NCBI GenBank assembly: GCA_039881145.1
Contig: JAYKKI010000038.1
Coordinates: 6,064,501 to 6,128,500 of the forward strand
DNA: 64,000 nt
Reading direction: 5' to 3'
From: Druceiella hillmani
Taxonomy: Eukaryota > Arthropoda > Insecta > Lepidoptera > Hepialidae
The notes under the pieces are model-generated. The model searched no databases. It was not told where the DNA came from and worked only from the letters and a program-made list of their open reading frames with translations. Position numbers and translations under genes: made by a program. The stretch's first letter is position 1, and each line of letters starts with the position of its first letter. Shown here piece after piece: positions 59,805 through 64,000 of this stretch.

Positions 59805-60009
59805 TTTTTTATATTTCAGCTAATTCATAAGTTATTTAAATAATGACTATGTTCGAAGAACAAACAGTTATGCAGAATTTTATTTGTCTTTAAAATGAGA
59901 TAGGAAAGTATAAAGAGTTTTCCAATTCTAGTAGCAGGGTATACGTATAAAAAGGTTAAATCGCTACTAACAAAAGTTTTTTTTTAAACAAATCAAATCG
60001 CCTATGAAT
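59246..60009. other. AT-rich spacer with a TA tract at 59774-59801
   Basis: No gene seen. Confidence 0.55.
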
Positions 60010-60335
60010 GTTATGAAGGAGCATCGTTGCGAGCGGCAGCCGAGCGCGACGTCTGCCTGCCCCCTCATTACTCCTGCGTCTTGTCGCGTCCCTCTTCCAC
60101 ACTCTCGACGTGTATCATAATAATGCACTCCGCTTATATTTATTCACCCGCCAGGTCCGCCTGCCGCGGTCACGGTGCGGGTGACAGATACTCGAGGAAG
60201 CTTCTCGGCGGCGTGGGGCAACTAATAAGGTTGTTTTATGGGATAAAGTACAGAAATTATAGTTCCTTCCATCGGTAGAGATATATGTGACCGCTGTTCC
60301 CCGGCATCGACGACTAAGCAGAAACTCTTTAATAC
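60010..60335. other. GC-rich island
   Basis: GTTGCGAGCGGCAGCCGAGC, GCGTCTTGTCGCGTCCC, ATAATGCACTCCGCTTATAT and CGCCTGCCGCGGTCACGG. Overlapping frames on both strands lack motifs. Candidate regulatory element. Confidence 0.4.
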
Positions 60336-62146
60336 ACATTTAATGTATTTGCATGTAATACCAGTTTGCATACTTTTTTAAGATGAATAAAATGATTCAG
60401 CGCTAAAGATTAACAACCAATTTAACAGTTTTTAGATTTAATTTAAAAATATCCATGAAAATCAGGCAAGCAATAAATGGGATTACAATGAAATAAACTT
60501 AATTAACAATTCTGAATTGATTCTCTTGTCGTCGATATAAATCCGTTTCAATATAAAGAAAATAACGAAGACCGTCAAAAAGTCGATTTTAAACCTAATT
60601 TAAATTAATCTTAAGAACGACAATATTTAAAATGTTTTGCATTTAAATATTTTTCAAGTCGCTTTACTAAATAAAAACTAGTTTTATATTTATGGCATAA
60701 TTGTAGATTCAACAAAGTAAAAATAAGGCGAAAGGTACCAAAACATCACTAAAGTGGTTTTATTTGGGTGCATAATATAAAACTTGCTTATATAGTGAGC
60801 GTCTATTCGTAATATTTTTCTGAATATGTAAAAATTACTTGGAAATGTTGAAATACCTTTAAACGGGAGAGTCCAAATATAGAAATAAGTCCATTTTAAG
60901 TTTACGTTTCAGCTATTACGCCATAGATGGCGCGCAACTCGCTAACGATTTGAGTCCCGCGCCAGTGTGTTTTCTGTACAAAGTTTTAATTTTATTGGTT
61001 TTATATAGTGTTAGAAAGAAACGCCCGTTTGTAATAATTACTTAATGAAAAATGTCTTAATAAAACAAGCATTTTTCATCAAGATCATAAAGAAACAGAA
61101 TGACAATTACATGTAGTTTTGAATAACAATAAATTGACATAACAGTTGATAACAAATAAATTGACATAACAGTTGAATAACTATATAAACATTTATTTAA
61201 TAAGTATTTATAAACATAAAATAATTTATGAAAAAATGAGTTAAGCTAAAATCGTTTTTCTCATTATTTTAATTAGATAAAATTACATAGATAAGATAAT
61301 TTACATTTTTAACGAATAATATGTTCGTTTCGGAAAAGTTTATGCCACATATAGGCAACCATAATATATAAAACCGACAATAAAAGAACTAATTCGAATT
61401 AAAGTGTTAATAAAAATATGAGTTACTTTTGGTTATTTTGGGGATAAATGGAGGATGATAGGCAAAATTTCCAGCAGAATATAATTTTCTTTAAATTATA
61501 TGCAAGATAGTTATTCGCTGTCAACCTCAATGGGAAGAGTTTGCAATTATTTTTATTCTCACGCTGCAAAAACTGAAACGGTGAGCAATGAGGACAGGTG
61601 TACTCTAGGATTAGGGTATATATCGTTTATTTTATTTGTTTCTGACCTAATTCGTGAAACAGCGCTCCCTAAATTCAATAAGTTTCCTATATTCTACACG
61701 CGCACATACGCTGCGAATTAGGTTTTTGTTTATTATTTTATACATGGCATTTTAACGACAAAAATTAATAGACACAATAACCATAACGTTTCGCGAAAGG
61801 CGTTTAAAACTTTAACAATCATCTTGTTTGAAAACTTGTGCTCTCTTTCATTTTATAATGTGTTAAGACGTCGTATAATTTACAGGTTATGAAGAATGTG
61901 ATCAAACGCACCAGGAACGTAGCTAGGTTTTTTCATTACATTAACAGAATTTCTCAAGGAAAAACTGAACCCTTATAAGATCGCTCACGTGTCTATCCGT
62001 CTGTCTGCTACAGAAATTTGGTCTAGTAATAAAACAGAAAATGCGCATATTTCTGAATATCTATCATTTAAAAATATTCATACTGAAATTTGGGGTGGAT
62101 TGAGGATGGTATCTAATTAATTACTATAATGTTTTTTCTAATTCCA
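60336..62146. other. AT-rich stretch
   Basis: AGATGGCGC at 60925-60933 matches the insect CTCF core within a short CpG patch. AAATTGACATAACAGTTGA is duplicated at about 61130-61175. No gene supported. Confidence 0.5.
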
Positions 62147-62170
62147 TATATATATATATATATATATATA

Positions 62171-62218
<48 letters not shown>

Positions 62219-62226
62219 TATATATC
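62147..62226. repeat. TA microsatellite
   Basis: TA tract interrupted by TGTC. Confidence 0.95.
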
Positions 62227-62768
62227 ATGAATCATTTAAAAGGGCTAGTTATAAGCTTCTCAAAAATATGTTTTCATAATTTTAGGCAGCATATCTTTAG
62301 AGATATACGAAAAATATGTAAAATAAATGTATTTTAAAAGCCCACTCACAGGTTGTAGGAAAACCATAGCGACGATTATAGGTACAATAATTTTTTAAAT
62401 ATCCACCATGTTTTCACGTCTGTGAAAGAAATAGCGGGCAATATGTTTATTTTGTGAAACATTTATATTTATTAAAAGTGGTCTCGAACGTACCGATTTT
62501 GCGGCATTTCTATCGATATGAGGACTGTTTTACCGAAAAACCCTTTATGTTTTACGGGGAATATCTCGATCGTATGATATTACGGGTTTTATGTTTCCGA
62601 TATATTTTGAGGAACATCTTTGTGTGCAAACCGACGTTTTAGGCGTTTCCTGAGTAGATTCACTTATCTATATAATTTAATATTGTCATTCATTGGCATT
62701 ATATAGATGAAAAACTTTTACCGTGTTATTTATAGTGAATTATCGAAGAATTTCTAACTGCCTAATGA
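62227..62768. other. AT-rich spacer
   Basis: The 62-codon frame at 62454-62642 is unremarkable. Confidence 0.5.
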
Positions 62769-64000
62769 AAATGTCATCCAATGGAGAACCGACTACAAGC
62801 ATGAGTGCAAAAAGAAAAAACTACTCACAATTTTACAGAAAGAACGGGAAAAAGGATTTTCAAATTGGCTCCAAAACAATTGTAAAGGTCCAAACTGTGC
62901 CTATTCCAGGAATTGTCTAAGGATATAACAATTATTTCAGGAACAGACGCACTCAAGAAACATAATTCATAATAAGCACACGTGGAAAATGAAATCACAA
63001 TCAAAGATTTATTTACAGACACAGCGCGTAAAAATCCGATATACAAGTTAAACAAGGTAAATATTATGTAAACGAGCATTTCACTAATTTTTACTTACCT
63101 GTACTTTATAATATTATTTTACTATATTTATACCAGTGTACACTAGGTACACTTTTCCTACTTTCCTTTCATCTTTTCAGGTGAAATAAGATTACCTACG
63201 TTAGTTGCTGAACATGACCAACCATTCACCATCATTAAGTATTTACCGAAACTGATAATGTCCGTTAAGAAATAAAATGTTTCACGACGAAAACTCACGC
63301 CGCAGTCGCATCAGATATTAAAGGTAAAGAAAGTTGATAGTTTATGTGAAGATCTGAGGCAAACTAAGTCTTAATTTACTGTTGACGAGTCCACTGATGT
63401 TAGCACCGCCAAACATGCTTAGTTGCGCGATATGTAAAAAAGCATCGCGCAACAGAGATTGTTTCCTTATTTCTTGGGAAGGTGCTAATGCAATATCCTC
63501 ATTCAAAAATATCCTAAATTCTTTTACTAGCAACAATATACTATATAAAAATAATCTAATAGATTTTGCATCTGATGGGACAAATGTAATGATGGAGCGT
63601 AATAATTATTTTGCTACATTGTTTCAAAATGAAATTTCCGATACTGAAGTGTACACGTTCATTCATTTCATCTTTGTGTATGAAGCACAAAGATGAAACG
63701 ATTGGCAAAGCTGCCACGCTTCATAGGGGACATTGTAAGGGATATTTATAATTTATTTTCTTTAAGCCCAAAACAATTTGCAGACTTAAAAAACGTCCAA
63801 ATTGTTTGTGACTTGAAAGTACAAACAATTCTTCACCGATCTCAGGGGGTGGTTATCAGAACACGCAGCAGTAAAAAGAGTATAACTTTTATAATTTTTC
63901 TTGTAAAACTATTTTTCATAGAATGTATCTAATAATATTTTAGCTGCATAAAATATATTACAAAAATTTCGTGACCCTACTTCTTTACTATTTTTGTAAT
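62769..64000 (+). pseudogene. hAT-type transposase-like pseudogene (ZBED/FAM200-like), runs to window edge
   Basis: AKRKNYSQFYRKNGKKDFQ (in frame 62723-62920) resembles the lead-in to a BED zinc finger, but its Cys residues are not in frame. GTDALKKH follows in another frame. Then GEIRLPTLVAEHDQPF (about 63180-63230), VDESTDVSTAKH (63381-63416), NLIDFASDGTNVMMERNN (Asp codon 63574-63576), and KLPRFIGDIVRDIYNLF then LHRSQ (63693-63848), with the WLSEHAAVKRV block one frame over (about 63850-63885). This is the order of hAT superfamily transposases. At least four frameshifts or stops make it non-functional. Confidence 0.75.
63057..63180 (+). other. Intron-like segment in the hAT pseudogene
   Basis: Starts GTAAATATT after AACAAG and ends in a strong pyrimidine tract CTTTCCTTTCATCTTTTCAG, separating two blocks of hAT similarity. 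The reading frames on the two sides are offset by one base, so either a frameshift has occurred or the splice interpretation is wrong. Confidence 0.45.

Overview
This 64-kb window looks like non-coding DNA from an insect nuclear genome, most likely a butterfly or moth. The inference rests on repeats: an inverted-repeat element with AAAACCGACTTC-type ends (13932-14325), Helitron tails ending in CTAG|T (14444, 21451, 28374), and many long TA microsatellites. The DNA is strongly AT-rich. No open frame exceeds about 130 codons, and I found no convincing host protein-coding exon, tRNA, rRNA or CRISPR array. It reads as a gene desert or very large intron.

Two things fill it. The first is a series of about 25 short GC/CpG-rich islands (about 100-850 bp) spaced through AT-rich sequence. 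They hold GC blocks next to homeodomain-like AT motifs (TTTATGA, CAATAAA, TAATTAATGA) and look like candidate cis-regulatory or conserved non-coding elements. This is inference, because no alignment was possible.

The second is decayed mobile DNA. In order it comprises: a foldback MITE (13.9-14.3 kb), a 130-bp tandem repeat (14.5-15.1 kb), a hairpin cluster with a hammerhead-bearing foldback element (20.45-20.87 kb), a short Helitron (21.2-21.45 kb), a 1.6-kb Helitron with a rep-protein remnant and an intron-like gap (26.8-28.4 kb), a Mutator-like transposase plus YqaJ-like nuclease remnant (37-38.5 kb), a SINE/LINE-like scrap (39.6-39.9 kb), a minus-strand Ty1/copia retrotransposon (45.3-49.5 kb) broken by a second copy of the foldback element, and a hAT-type transposase pseudogene running to the right edge (62.8-64 kb).

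The most interesting signal is the foldback family at 20655-20872 and 46835-47010. Read by eye, its arms contain complete minimal hammerhead-ribozyme cores (CUGANGA, stem II, GAAA, two-pair stem III, UC cleavage site, four-pair stem I), laid out like those of Penelope-like retroelements. One copy is intact on the plus strand (46910-46950), one is intact on the minus strand (20706-20746), and one is damaged (20775-20815). Because one copy sits inside the dead copia element, the family moved after that copia inserted.

All protein-level calls are from recognised motif patterns. No database or folding program was run.
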